Shown here: piece by piece, positions 25,040-32,630 of the stretch
Position numbering within the stretch: position 1 is the first letter of the stretch
Layout: each line of letters starts with the position of its first letter
Source: Sphingomonas qomolangmaensis
GTDB lineage: Bacteria > Pseudomonadota > Alphaproteobacteria > Sphingomonadales > Sphingomonadaceae
Direction of reading: 5' to 3'
Assembly: GCF_024496245.1 (NCBI RefSeq)
Contig: NZ_CP101740.1
Coordinates: 2,851,501 to 2,915,500 of the forward strand
DNA length: 64,000 nt
The notes under the pieces: generated by a model
The model's database searches: none
Seen by the model: the letters and a program-made list of their open reading frames with translations, nothing else
What the model was told of the DNA's origin: nothing
Program-made: the position numbers and the translations under genes

Positions 25040-25245
25040 TGCGCCGGAGGATCTATATCTATGATAAGGTCTAGAAGCTTGCGACGGATTTGATCGGTTT
25101 CAATCGCGCCGTGAAAGTCTCCTCGTCTAATCTTGGCATCAACTTCGCGCTGAGCGACGAACGCAGCGTCCACCCCGTACCGACCAACCATCGAGTACGC
25201 CGCCGATTGCGCTGCGGGGAAGTATAGTCTCTGGGAGGCAACCAT
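25033..25245 (-). CDS. Small hypothetical protein (70 aa)
   Basis: The sequence SMVGRYGVDAAFVAQREVDA, followed by KIRRGDFHGAIETDQIRRKL, is a helix-turn-helix-like arrangement seen in short alphaproteobacterial hypothetical proteins (AA...R..GDxxGA). The ATG at 25245 is preferred; a GTG at 25257 is possible. It is convergent with the tiny frame to its left. No function assigned. Confidence 0.45.
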   Translation of the reverse strand: MVASQRLYFPAAQSAAYSMVGRYGVDAAFVAQREVDAKIRRGDFHGAIETDQIRRKLLDLIIDIDPPAHY

Positions 25246-25355
25246 GATGCATCTCACTTACTTTGATCAATACCGAAACGAACGACTCATATCTCACTTG
25301 GAGATCTAGGGCGATTTCAGTGAACGAATTTGGTTAAAGAGAAATTAATGTACGC

Positions 25356-25511
25356 ATGTCTTTACAACGCCGCGCAATGGCCACGGTTGAGCCTCGCGCC
25401 CCTTACGATCGAGCAGCTATGCATAGGGTGTGGGGACATGGGGCAGCGGCAGCTGGCTTGCGGACGCTCGTAAGCGATCCTCTTGAGGAGGGCCCACCCT
25501 CAATTGCGTGA
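25356..25511 (+). CDS. Possible small protein (51 aa) near the element's right end
   Basis: An ATG-initiated frame (MSLQRRAMATVEPRAPYDRA, then HRVWGHGAAAAG) ends 11 bases before the stop of the next, convergent small gene. Purine-rich AAAGAGAAA lies upstream at a loose distance. The basic, Ala-rich sequence is plausible but unsupported by any family. Confidence 0.3.
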   Translation: MSLQRRAMATVEPRAPYDRAAMHRVWGHGAAAAGLRTLVSDPLEEGPPSIA

Positions 25512-25522
25512 ACTCGTACCGC

Positions 25523-25747
25523 TTACTGCTGCGCCTTTGCCGCAGCGTTGACCACTGCTCGCGCCGCCGTGTCTTCGGTAGCCTGTGCCATGGCGTCCCA
25601 GGTGGCAGCAGCGCGCTCGTGCATATGGCGGCGGTTGATGAGCGGCGTCTTTGCCGCGGCCTCGCGCTGAGCGGCTGCGTTCGCCCGGTAGGTTTCGGCA
25701 GGGGTCAATGCATTCAATCCAAAATCCGCATCGCATGTCGCATCCAT
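25523..25747 (-). CDS. Small hypothetical protein at the element's right end (74 aa)
   Basis: A helical Ala-rich protein (TPAETYRANAAAQREAAAKT, then NRRHMHERAAATWDAMAQAT). The start at 25747 (MDATCDADFG) is preferred; the frame is open to 25825. Its start region overlaps a candidate integrase arm site, so expression could be tied to the integrated state. No family recognised. Confidence 0.45.
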   Translation of the reverse strand: MDATCDADFGLNALTPAETYRANAAAQREAAAKTPLINRRHMHERAAATWDAMAQATEDTAARAVVNAAAKAQQ

Positions 25748-25823
25748 GTTGCACGGAGGCGCCGAGAGGCAAACAGAAACGGCGGAAATCCGTGGCAAAT
25801 GGCGGAAGCACGATGCAACACGC
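25740..25823. promoter_or_regulatory. Candidate integrase arm-type sites, right end
   Basis: GCATCCATGTTGCA at 25740-25753 repeats the 14-base word found at 15883-15896. The inverted copy GATGCAACACG at 25812-25822 matches the left-end CGTGTTGCATC. Both lie 58-140 bases inside the right repeat, mirroring the left-end copies. Confidence 0.4.
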
Positions 25824-25880
25824 AATCCGCGACTTTAGCCGGTTCGTTTGGGGATAAGCCCCTGTAAACGCTGGAGAAGT

Positions 25881-25931
25881 GTTGGATGCCCCGCGAGGAT
25901 TCGAACCTCGATTAACGGAGTCAGAGTCCGT
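25881..25931. repeat. Right attachment site: 51-bp repeat within tRNA-Gln
   Basis: Identical to 15792-15842. This copy forms the 3' half of the intact tRNA-Gln(CTG) gene, so integration left the host with a working tRNA whose 3' half is supplied by the element. Confidence 0.95.
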
Positions 25932-25956
25932 TGTCTTACCATTAGACGACAGGGCA
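25883..25956 (-). tRNA. tRNA-Gln (anticodon CTG)
   Basis: A 74-nt tRNA including CCA. The acceptor TGCCCTG pairs with CGGGGCA (one G-T pair). The anticodon stem ACGGA/TCCGT encloses the loop CTCTGAC, giving CTG. The T-arm reads CGAGGTTCGAATCCTCG. It is the integration target of the 10.1 kb element, whose right repeat covers the anticodon loop through CCA. Confidence 0.96.
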
Positions 25957-26102
25957 ATCGAGCGCGGCAACTACCCAGCCGGTTCGCGGGGGTCAAGGGG
26001 GGAATGCGCCGCTTTTGGTGCGCGCCTTGCTCCACCGGCGCACATACGATAGCTTCGCACCCAAGCACCGGCGGCTATTTGCCGTGACGGATCAGAACAT
26101 AA

Positions 26103-27161
26103 GTGAGTGACGGCATGGGGGAAGATTTCGCCCGACTGCCGCAGCGGCGCGGCCAGGGCGCCGAGTTGCCGGCCAATACCACCCGCGCCAGCCGCCCGCG
26201 CTGGCCCGATGCGCGCCATTATGCCGCGCTCGATCTCGGCACCAACAATTGCCGGCTGCTCATCGCCCGCCCGCAAGGGCCGGGCTTTGCCGTGGTCGAT
26301 GCCTTTTCGCGAATCGTTCGGCTGGGCGAGGGGTTGGCCACCAGCGGCCGGCTCAGCGACGCTGCGATCGATCGGACGCTGGCGGCGCTGCGCGTCTGTG
26401 CCGACAAATTGCGCAAGCGCAACGTGTCGCTCGCGCGCTCGGTCGCGACCGAGGCTTGCCGCCGCGCAAGCAACGGCGCCGAATTCATCGCCCGCGTCCG
26501 CGACGAAACCGGGATCATGCTCGACGTCATCACCGCCGAGGAGGAAGCGCGGCTCGCGGTGCTCGGCTGCCACGCATTGCTCGAGCCCGGCGACGGGCCG
26601 GCCTTGGTGTTCGACATCGGCGGCGGATCGACCGAATTGGTGCTGGTCGATACCCGCACCACGGTGCCGACGGTGATCGACTGGCACAGCGCGCCCTGGG
26701 GCGTCGTCTCGCTCACCGAAGCCTCGGCCGCCGGCGCCGCAAGCGGCGAGGGGCTGGCGATCCTCTACGCCCGGATGCGCGACCTCGTCACCGCCAGCTT
26801 CGCGCCCTTCGCCGATCGGGTGGGGTTGCCGGTGGGAACGCCGCGGCTGCTCGGCACCAGCGGCACCGTCACCACGCTCGCCAGCGTCCATCTGGGGCTC
26901 AGCTCCTATGATCGCTCGGTGATCGACGGGCTGATCGTGCCGACCGGGGCGATGCGCGCGGTCAGCGCGCGGCTGGCGGGGCTCGACCTCAACGAGCGCG
27001 CACAGGTGCCGTGCATCGGCCATGAGCGCGCCGATCTGGTGGTGGCGGGCTGCGCGATCCTCGAATCGATCCTCGACATCTGGCCCGCCGAGCGGCTGGG
27101 CATCGCCGATCGCGGTATTCGCGAGGGCATTTTGCGCCGGCTGATGCAGGGCGGAGCATGA
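26103..27161 (+). CDS. ppx: Ppx/GppA family phosphatase (exopolyphosphatase-like)
   Basis: A 352-residue member of the ASKHA superfamily. The phosphate-1 motif YAALDLGTNNCRLLIA is near residue 40, RSVATEACRRASNG near 115, and the phosphate-2 motif VFDIGGGSTELVLVD near 170. It hydrolyses polyphosphate or pppGpp; the short form without the C-terminal HD-like domain is usual in sphingomonads. It starts at GTG 26103 (ATG 26115 is possible). It is followed 25 bases later by rlmE, a conserved pair. Confidence 0.9.
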   Translation: MSDGMGEDFARLPQRRGQGAELPANTTRASRPRWPDARHYAALDLGTNNCRLLIARPQGPGFAVVDAFSRIVRLGEGLATSGRLSDAAIDRTLAALRVCADKLRKRNVSLARSVATEACRRASNGAEFIARVRDETGIMLDVITAEEEARLAVLGCHALLEPGDGPALVFDIGGGSTELVLVDTRTTVPTVIDWHSAPWGVVSLTEASAAGAASGEGLAILYARMRDLVTASFAPFADRVGLPVGTPRLLGTSGTVTTLASVHLGLSSYDRSVIDGLIVPTGAMRAVSARLAGLDLNERAQVPCIGHERADLVVAGCAILESILDIWPAERLGIADRGIREGILRRLMQGGA

Positions 27162-27186
27162 CCTACTCATCTATTGGAATTGTTCG

Positions 27187-27861
27187 ATGACCCGCACCTT
27201 GGGCAGTCCCGGCCGCGTCCGGGTCAAGACGTCGAAGAAGCGCACCCCGCAATCGACGCGCTGGCTCGAGCGCCAGCTGAACGACCCCTATGTGAAGAAG
27301 GCCAAGGCCGAGGGCTATCGCAGCCGTGCCGCGTACAAGCTGATCGAGCTCGACGAGAAGTTCGGCTTCCTCAAGGGCACGCGCCGCGTCGTCGATCTGG
27401 GACTCGCGCCGGGCGGCTGGGCCCAAGTGGTGCGCCGCACGGTGCCGCAGGCGGCGGTGGTCGGCATCGATCTGCTGCCGGTCGATCCGATCGACGGGGT
27501 GACGATCCTCCAGATGGACTTCCTCGACGACGCCGCGCCGCAGCGGCTGGTCGAGGCGCTGGGCGGCGAGGCCGATCTGGTGCTGTCGGACATGGCGGCA
27601 AACACCGTCGGCCACCCGCAGACCGACGCGCTGCGGACCTCGGCGCTGGTCGAGGCCGCGCTCGCCTTCGCGATCGAGGTGCTGCGCCCCGGCGGCACCT
27701 TCGTGTCGAAGGTGTTCGCGGGCGGCGGCGATTCAGCGATGGTGGTCGAAATGAAGCGCAATTTCACCAGCGTGAAGCACGCCAAGCCCCCCGCCAGCCG
27801 CAAGGGGTCGGTCGAATGGTTTGTGGTGGCCAGCGGGTTCAAGGGGCGGCGAGCCGATTAG
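27187..27861 (+). CDS. rlmE: 23S rRNA 2'-O-ribose U2552 methyltransferase RlmE
   Basis: A 224-residue FtsJ/RrmJ-family enzyme that methylates U2552 in the 23S A-loop during late 50S maturation. The SAM motif VVDLGLAPGGWAQVV is near residue 68. The K-D-K-E catalytic set is seen in AAYKLIELDEKF, VLSDMAANTVGHP, FVSKVFAGGG and SVEWFVV. The basic N-terminal extension (RVRVKTSKKRTPQS) is common in alphaproteobacteria. Its stop lies within a large hairpin. Confidence 0.95.
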   Translation: MTRTLGSPGRVRVKTSKKRTPQSTRWLERQLNDPYVKKAKAEGYRSRAAYKLIELDEKFGFLKGTRRVVDLGLAPGGWAQVVRRTVPQAAVVGIDLLPVDPIDGVTILQMDFLDDAAPQRLVEALGGEADLVLSDMAANTVGHPQTDALRTSALVEAALAFAIEVLRPGGTFVSKVFAGGGDSAMVVEMKRNFTSVKHAKPPASRKGSVEWFVVASGFKGRRAD

Positions 27862-27890
27862 CCGCGCTAATCGGCGTCTCGCGCCGCCCC
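27843..27890 (+). terminator. GC-rich hairpin at the end of ppx-rlmE
   Basis: An inner perfect stem GCCGATTAGC/GCTAATCGGC (27853-27862 and 27866-27875) is enclosed by the outer stem GGGGCGGC/GCCGCCCC (27843-27850 and 27883-27890). It overlaps the rlmE stop codon. There is no T-run, so it may be a transcript-stabilising or Rho-assisted end rather than a classical terminator. Confidence 0.45.
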
Positions 27891-28074
27891 CGGCCGGCGG
27901 GCCGCAGGACCCGACCGACGGCGCGGCTTTGCCGCGACGGGCTCCCGGCAGCACCCCGTTTCCGCCGAAGTTCCGCAACAAAACGCGCCATTATCCGTTG
28001 TAATATTATTGCCCTCGCGTCAGCGGGGAGCCTCACCGGTCGATACGAACCGGGAAAACCGCAAGGAGCACAAC

Positions 28075-28524
28075 ATGACCAATCTACTCGCAGCCGGACT
28101 AATGTTCGGCATGACGGTGGCCGTCTCGAGCGCGACCGTCGCCCATGAAACCCGGATCGATCATGCCAGCGGCCCGGTCGACGTGCGCTACAACGGCGCG
28201 GTGACGATCGATCATCAGCAGATCGGCAGCGTCGCCCCCGGTGGCCGCGCCTCGACGCTGCGCTGCGCCTGGCAGGCCAATATGGCAGTGACGCGCGAAG
28301 CCAAGGCGACGCCGGGCACGCTGATGACCCGCCAGTTCGTCCGCGAAGGCATCGCCTCGGGCAGCCGCGCGGGCTGGTGCACCACCAACAAAGCAGCGAT
28401 CGCTAAGGAAGTCGCGGCGCGGACCCGCGACCTCAACCAGCATATCGTCGAGGTCGCGCAGGAGGACCATGACGTCCTGCGCAGCGAGCTCGACCGGCTG
28501 CACGGCGCGGTGCGCGAAGGATGA
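28075..28524 (+). CDS. Exported hypothetical protein
   Basis: A 149-residue protein with a signal peptide (LLAAGLMFGMTVAVSSATVA, cut near AHE). AAGGAG lies about 8 bases before the ATG at 28075. The mature part has two cysteines (LRCAWQANM, GWCTTNKAAI) that could pair in the periplasm, and a helical C-terminus (VEVAQEDHDVLRSELDRLHG). Its stop overlaps the start of the porin-like gene (ATGA), so the two are co-translated. No family recognised. Confidence 0.75.
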   Translation: MTNLLAAGLMFGMTVAVSSATVAHETRIDHASGPVDVRYNGAVTIDHQQIGSVAPGGRASTLRCAWQANMAVTREAKATPGTLMTRQFVREGIASGSRAGWCTTNKAAIAKEVAARTRDLNQHIVEVAQEDHDVLRSELDRLHGAVREG

Positions 28525-29255
28525 AGCGCGCTAGCTTGATCATAGCCGCCGCCTTGCCGGCAACAATCGCGCCCGCGGCGGCGCAGGACCGCCCCACGAT
28601 CGGGTTCGAGGCAGCGACCGATGAGGTCCGCCGCGGCCTGAGCTGGAGCGAAGGGCGCGCCGCGCTGTCGGCCGATGCCTCGGGCACGCTCGGGCCAATC
28701 GAGGCCTCGGCACGCGTCGTCACGACGCGCGATTCGATCCGCCACGATGGTGCCTGGTCGGTCGCCGACCTGCGGCTTACCACCGCGACCGACGTAGGGC
28801 CGATCCAGCTGCGCGGCGGCGCCGCCGCGCATCTGTTCGCGGGCGCCCGATCGAAGATGGACTATGTCGAACTCGGCGGATCGGCGAGCTATACCTACGG
28901 CCCCGCGCAGCTGACCGGCGGCGTCGAGTTCGCCCCCGCGCAGCACGCGATCGGTGGCAGCAACGTCTATCTCTACGCCAATGCCGATGCCGGCATTCCC
29001 GGCACGCCGTTCACGCTGATCGCCGGATTTGGCCATTCGTCGGGAAGCGCGGACGACCCGATCCGCGCGCAGCGGCTACGCCCGGGTGGCAGCTATGCCG
29101 ATTGGCGGCTGGGGGTAGAGCTCCGCCAGGGGCCGCTGACGCTAGGAGTCGATTATCTCGGCACCGACATCGACCGCGCCGAAGCCTTCGGACCGTTCGC
29201 CGACGCGCGCCATTCGGGCGATCGGCTGCTCGGCCGGGTGCGCTTCGCGCTGTAG
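28521..29255 (+). CDS. TorF-family putative porin
   Basis: A 244-residue outer-membrane beta-barrel candidate. The signal peptide (MKRASLIIAAALPATIAPAAAQ) is followed by PTIGFEAATDEVRRGLSWSE, the typical TorF/Gcw_chp opening, and then alternating amphipathic strands (VADLRLTTATDVGPIQLRGG; GGVEFAPAQH) ending in VRFAL with a terminal hydrophobic residue near the expected Phe. Coupled to the upstream exported protein and ended by a strong terminator. Transport specificity unknown. Confidence 0.75.
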   Translation: MKRASLIIAAALPATIAPAAAQDRPTIGFEAATDEVRRGLSWSEGRAALSADASGTLGPIEASARVVTTRDSIRHDGAWSVADLRLTTATDVGPIQLRGGAAAHLFAGARSKMDYVELGGSASYTYGPAQLTGGVEFAPAQHAIGGSNVYLYANADAGIPGTPFTLIAGFGHSSGSADDPIRAQRLRPGGSYADWRLGVELRQGPLTLGVDYLGTDIDRAEAFGPFADARHSGDRLLGRVRFAL

Positions 29256-29273
29256 CGCCGTCGATCGCCCAAC

Positions 29274-29307
29274 AAAAAAGCCGCGGCAACAATGCCGCGG
29301 CTTTTTT
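29274..29307. terminator. Bidirectional intrinsic terminator
   Basis: The perfect stem AAAAAAGCCGCGGC/GCCGCGGCTTTTTT has a 6-base loop (AACAAT). T-runs arise on both strands, so it ends the porin transcript rightward and the rpoZ transcript leftward. Confidence 0.95.
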
Positions 29308-29332
29308 GGTTCGCTTGGAGGAAGCCGGAGCT

Positions 29333-29677
29333 TCAGCCCTCGTAGTCGCCGCCGACATTCTGGTTGCGCGGCGGGGCAGCGGCGGTGAGGCGAAGCGCTT
29401 CGGCCGATGCCGAGAGCGAGCCGACCTCATCGGGTGCCTCGTCATCGTCGATGATCACGCGCTGCAGGCTCGACACCACCGATTCCTGCAGGTGATCGGG
29501 GCGCACCGTCTCCTCGGCGATCTCGCGCAGCGCGACGACCGGGTTCTTGTCGCGGTCGCGCTCGAGCGTCAGTTCGGCGCCGCCCGAAATCTGGCGCGCA
29601 CGCTGGGCAGCCAGCAGGACCAGATCGAACCGGTTGGGGATCTTGTCGACGCAATCCTCGACAGTGACGCGCGCCAT
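29333..29677 (-). CDS. rpoZ: RNA polymerase omega subunit
   Basis: A 114-residue omega subunit that aids assembly of beta' and contributes to ppGpp binding. It starts [20 protein letters not shown] and continues [16 protein letters not shown], the invariant omega core. GGAAG lies before the ATG at 29677; the frame is open far upstream but that extension is spurious. The C-terminal 50 residues are the acidic, variable tail usual in alphaproteobacteria. Confidence 0.96.
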   Translation of the reverse strand: MARVTVEDCVDKIPNRFDLVLLAAQRARQISGGAELTLERDRDKNPVVALREIAEETVRPDHLQESVVSSLQRVIIDDDEAPDEVGSLSASAEALRLTAAAPPRNQNVGGDYEG

Positions 29678-29797
29678 GAACGCTTCCTTCGCAAGACGAT
29701 GGTGTAGGGAATAAGCCTTCCGCCTAGGCGGGGGCGGGGCGCAAGTCAAGATTTTCCGCCGGTTGCGCCTGCGCCGGTCACGCCGCATGAGGGCGCG

Positions 29798-30967
29798 ATG
29801 GACGAGCCGCCCCCGCAACCGACCTTCACCGTCGACGGCAACCGCTTGACGATGCTCGACACCGGCCCGCGCCGCTATCGCGCGTTGCTCGACCTGATCG
29901 AAGGCGCGCAGCACAGCCTGCGCATGCTCTATTACATCTACGAAGACGACGCCGCAGGGCACGCGGTTGGCGAGGCGCTGGCGGCGGCGGCGGCGCGCGG
30001 GGTGAAGGTATCGCTGCTCGTCGACGGGCTCGGCAGCGAGGCAGCCGCGGGGCGCGACTTCTTCGAGGGGCTGACGGCGGGCGGGGTCGATGTCTGCCGC
30101 TTCATCCCGCGCTTCGGCCGGCGCTATCTGCTGCGCAACCACCAGAAGCTCGCGCTTGCCGACGAAGCGCGCGTCATCATCGGCGGGTTCAACATCAAGA
30201 GCGACTATTTCGGCGCGCCGGGCGATGACCACGAGGCGTGGCGCGACCTCGGCCTACTGGTCGAGGGCCCCGCCGCGGCGCGGCTGGCGGGCTATTTCGA
30301 CGCGCTGTTGCGCTGGGCGCAGCGCCCCAAGGCGCCGATCCGTGCGCTCAACCGGTTGCTTCGCGTGTGGAGCGAGGACGAGGGGCCGGTGCGCTGGCTG
30401 CTGGGCGGGCCGACGCGGCGGCTGTCGCCCTGGGCGCGGGTGATCCAGCGCGAGCTCAAGCGCGGCCGCCATATCGACCTGATCGCCGCTTATTTCGCCC
30501 CCGGCCCGCTGCTGCTGCGCCGGCTGGGGCGGGCGGCGCGGGGCGGTACGGTGCGGATCGTACTGCCGGCGCGCACCGACAATTACATGGCGATCTGGGC
30601 CTCGCGCTTCACCTATGCCGGGCTGCTCCGCCGCGGCGTCGCGATCCACGAATATCAGGCGACCAAGCTCCACACCAAGCTGATCGCGATCGACGATGCG
30701 GTGCATATCGGGTCGGCCAATTTCGACATTCGCAGCCTGTTCGTGAACATGGAGCTGATGCTGCGGATCGACGATCCGGCATTCGCACGCCACGTCCACG
30801 CCTATGTCGATGGCGAGGTTGCGCAGTCCGAACTGATCACCCCCGCGCTTCACCGCGAACGCATGTCGATCCCGCGCCGGATCAGCCAGGCAGCGGCCTA
30901 TTTCCTGATGGCGGTAGTCGACCCGTCGCTGAGCCGAACGCTGCCATTCTGGGGCGAGAAGGAGTAA
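29798..30967 (+). CDS. Phospholipase D-like / cardiolipin synthase family protein
   Basis: A 389-residue enzyme with two HKD motifs: HQKLALAD at about residue 112 (followed by IIGGFN) and HTKLIAID at about residue 290 (followed by GSANFDIRS). Both match HxKx4D and GSxN, so it should be active. There is no N-terminal membrane pair, unlike Cls A; one hydrophobic stretch near the C-terminus ([13 protein letters not shown]) may associate with membrane. The usual reaction is transphosphatidylation of phosphatidylglycerol to cardiolipin. Confidence 0.88.
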   Translation: MDEPPPQPTFTVDGNRLTMLDTGPRRYRALLDLIEGAQHSLRMLYYIYEDDAAGHAVGEALAAAAARGVKVSLLVDGLGSEAAAGRDFFEGLTAGGVDVCRFIPRFGRRYLLRNHQKLALADEARVIIGGFNIKSDYFGAPGDDHEAWRDLGLLVEGPAAARLAGYFDALLRWAQRPKAPIRALNRLLRVWSEDEGPVRWLLGGPTRRLSPWARVIQRELKRGRHIDLIAAYFAPGPLLLRRLGRAARGGTVRIVLPARTDNYMAIWASRFTYAGLLRRGVAIHEYQATKLHTKLIAIDDAVHIGSANFDIRSLFVNMELMLRIDDPAFARHVHAYVDGEVAQSELITPALHRERMSIPRRISQAAAYFLMAVVDPSLSRTLPFWGEKE

Positions 30968-30980
30968 CGGGCCGTCTTAA

Positions 30981-31136
30981 GCCCTCTCCCGCCTGCGGGA
31001 GAGGGTTGGGTGAGGGCCTTCTGCTTCTCCCTCCCCTCCCTGGAAGCGAGGGGCCGGGGGAGGGTAGGCCAGTTGGCGGGCGGCACTTTGCCCAACCAGC
31101 CGACCCACCCCCAACCCCTCCCTTCCAGGGAGGGGA
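30981..31136. repeat. Paired-hairpin intergenic repeat, copy 3
   Basis: Several arms: CCCTCTCCCGCCTGCGGGAGAGGG (30982-31005), CCCCTCCCTGGAAGCGAGGGG (about 31033-31053) with CCGGGGGAGGG, and CCCACCCCCAACCCCTCCC followed by TTCCAGGGAGGGG to 31136. It lies between the convergent synthase and efflux genes and is a composite of two repeat subtypes. Confidence 0.7.
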
Positions 31137-31148
31137 GGCCCGCTGCCG

Positions 31149-32630
31149 TCACCGTTCCCCGCGCAGCACCTCGCTGCCGCGCGGCGCATCGGGCGGCGCG
31201 ATCGATGCCTCGGGCACCAGGTCGGCGCCGCCCAGCGTGCGGTACAATGTCACCAGATTGTCGGCACGCACCAGCCGCGTCAGCGCCAGCGAGCGCCGCG
31301 CGCCGTACAGCGTTCGCTGTGCGTCGAGCGTTGTCAGGAACCCGTCGATCCCCTCGCGATAGCGCGCATCGGACAGCCGAAAGGTATCGGCCGCCGCCTC
31401 CTGCAGCGCGAGCTGCGCGGCATATTGCTCGGCGATCACCCCGCGCCGCGCCAGCGCGCCGGAGACTTCGCGGAACGCGGTCTGGATCGTCAGCCGATAT
31501 TGCGCCACCGCGATGTCGCGCTGCGCCTGCGTCGTCTCGAGATTGCCGCGGTTGAAGCCGCCGTCGAACAACGGCACCCCGGCATCGGCACCGCCATTGT
31601 AGGTGAAGCCGCTATTGGTGAACAACGACCCCAGCGCGTTGCTCGCAAACCCCACCAGCCCGGTCAGGCTGATCGACGGGAAGAATTGCGCGCGCGCCGC
31701 CCCGATCCGCGCGTTGGCGGCGCGCAGCGTATATTCGGCCTGCACCACGTCGGGCCGCGCCAGCAGGATCCGCGAATCGAGCGCGGCGGGCAGTTCGGCG
31801 AGCAGCGGATCGGCGGTCTCGATCGATTGCGGCAGCTCGGCATCGGTCACCGGCGCGCCGACCAGCAACTCGAGCGCGTTGCGGTCCTGCGCGACCACCG
31901 CGGTCAGATCGGCGCGATCGGCGCGCGCCTGTTGCAGGATCGTCTCTGCCTGGCGCAGGTCGGTGCGACCGATGATTCCGCCCTGCAGCCGCGCGCGCGT
32001 GAGCTCGACCGAGCGCTGCGCGCTGCGCACGGTGTCCTCGGCGATCGCCAGCAGGCTGCGATCGGTGGCGAGCGTGTAATAGGCGCTGGCGGTTTCGCCG
32101 ACCAAGGTCAGCCGCGCCGCGCGTACCCCCGCCTCGGTCGCCAGATATTCGTTGAGCGCCGCATTGGCGGTCGATCGCACCCGCCCGAACAGGTCGATCT
32201 CGAACGCGGTCAGCCCCGCCGATGCGTTGTAGATCTGCGTCACGCCGCCGCCCGCGCCGCCGAACCCTTGCGCCGCCCCGCGATTGCGCGCGACCGACGC
32301 GCCTGCCAATCCGGTGAACGACGGCAGCAGGTCGGCGCGCGCACTGCGCAACTGGCCGCGCGCCGAGCGGACATTGCCCAGCGCCACCTGCAGATTCTGG
32401 TTGTTCGCCAGCGCGCGCCCGATGATCGTCTGCAACCGCGGGTCGCGGAAGATGTCGGTATAGCGCACCGGCTGCGCCCCGCTCACCGGCAAGGCGGGGT
32501 AGGGGCCGCCCACCGGGAATTGCCCCGGCACCGCAGGGCCCGGCCGTTCGTAGCTGGGCTCCAGGCTGCAGCCGGCGATCGGCAGCGCCATCGCGGCCAG
32601 GATCGCCCACCGGTTCTTCAAGGTCTTCAT
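31149..32630 (-). CDS. Outer-membrane efflux lipoprotein, NodT/OprM type
   Basis: A 493-residue TolC-fold channel. The lipoprotein signal ends ALPIAGC (Cys21). Two OEP repeats are seen, with family stretches such as NLQVALGNVRSARGQLRSAR and LLARPDVVQAEYTLRAANAR (the LxxRPDVxxAExxLxAANA signature). It forms the outer-membrane duct of a tripartite pump. Its start overlaps the stop of the RND gene (ATGA), and it is the last gene of the operon. Confidence 0.93.
   Translation of the reverse strand: MKTLKNRWAILAAMALPIAGCSLEPSYERPGPAVPGQFPVGGPYPALPVSGAQPVRYTDIFRDPRLQTIIGRALANNQNLQVALGNVRSARGQLRSARADLLPSFTGLAGASVARNRGAAQGFGGAGGGVTQIYNASAGLTAFEIDLFGRVRSTANAALNEYLATEAGVRAARLTLVGETASAYYTLATDRSLLAIAEDTVRSAQRSVELTRARLQGGIIGRTDLRQAETILQQARADRADLTAVVAQDRNALELLVGAPVTDAELPQSIETADPLLAELPAALDSRILLARPDVVQAEYTLRAANARIGAARAQFFPSISLTGLVGFASNALGSLFTNSGFTYNGGADAGVPLFDGGFNRGNLETTQAQRDIAVAQYRLTIQTAFREVSGALARRGVIAEQYAAQLALQEAAADTFRLSDARYREGIDGFLTTLDAQRTLYGARRSLALTRLVRADNLVTLYRTLGGADLVPEASIAPPDAPRGSEVLRGER

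Larger units (their letters stand above)
15792..25931. mobile_element. Integrated phage-satellite-like element in tRNA-Gln(CTG)
   Basis: A 10.1 kb element between 51-bp direct repeats. The integrase lies next to the left repeat, and the right repeat restores an intact tRNA. Gene order: lipoprotein, integrase and putative repressor leftward; then rightward an AlpA-like protein, two paralogous small proteins, RepA-like ATPase with iterons, P27-type small terminase, three tiny ORFs and HK97-type capsid protein; then a leftward membrane protein and small ORFs. No portal, large terminase, protease, tail, lysis or transfer gene is seen. Size, polarity and content fit a phage satellite (PICI-like); a decayed prophage is the alternative. 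Confidence 0.88.

Noticed and set aside
15792..25931. Classifying the element as an integrative conjugative element or plasmid
   Set aside because: There is no relaxase, type IV secretion or partition gene, whereas capsid and small-terminase genes are present.
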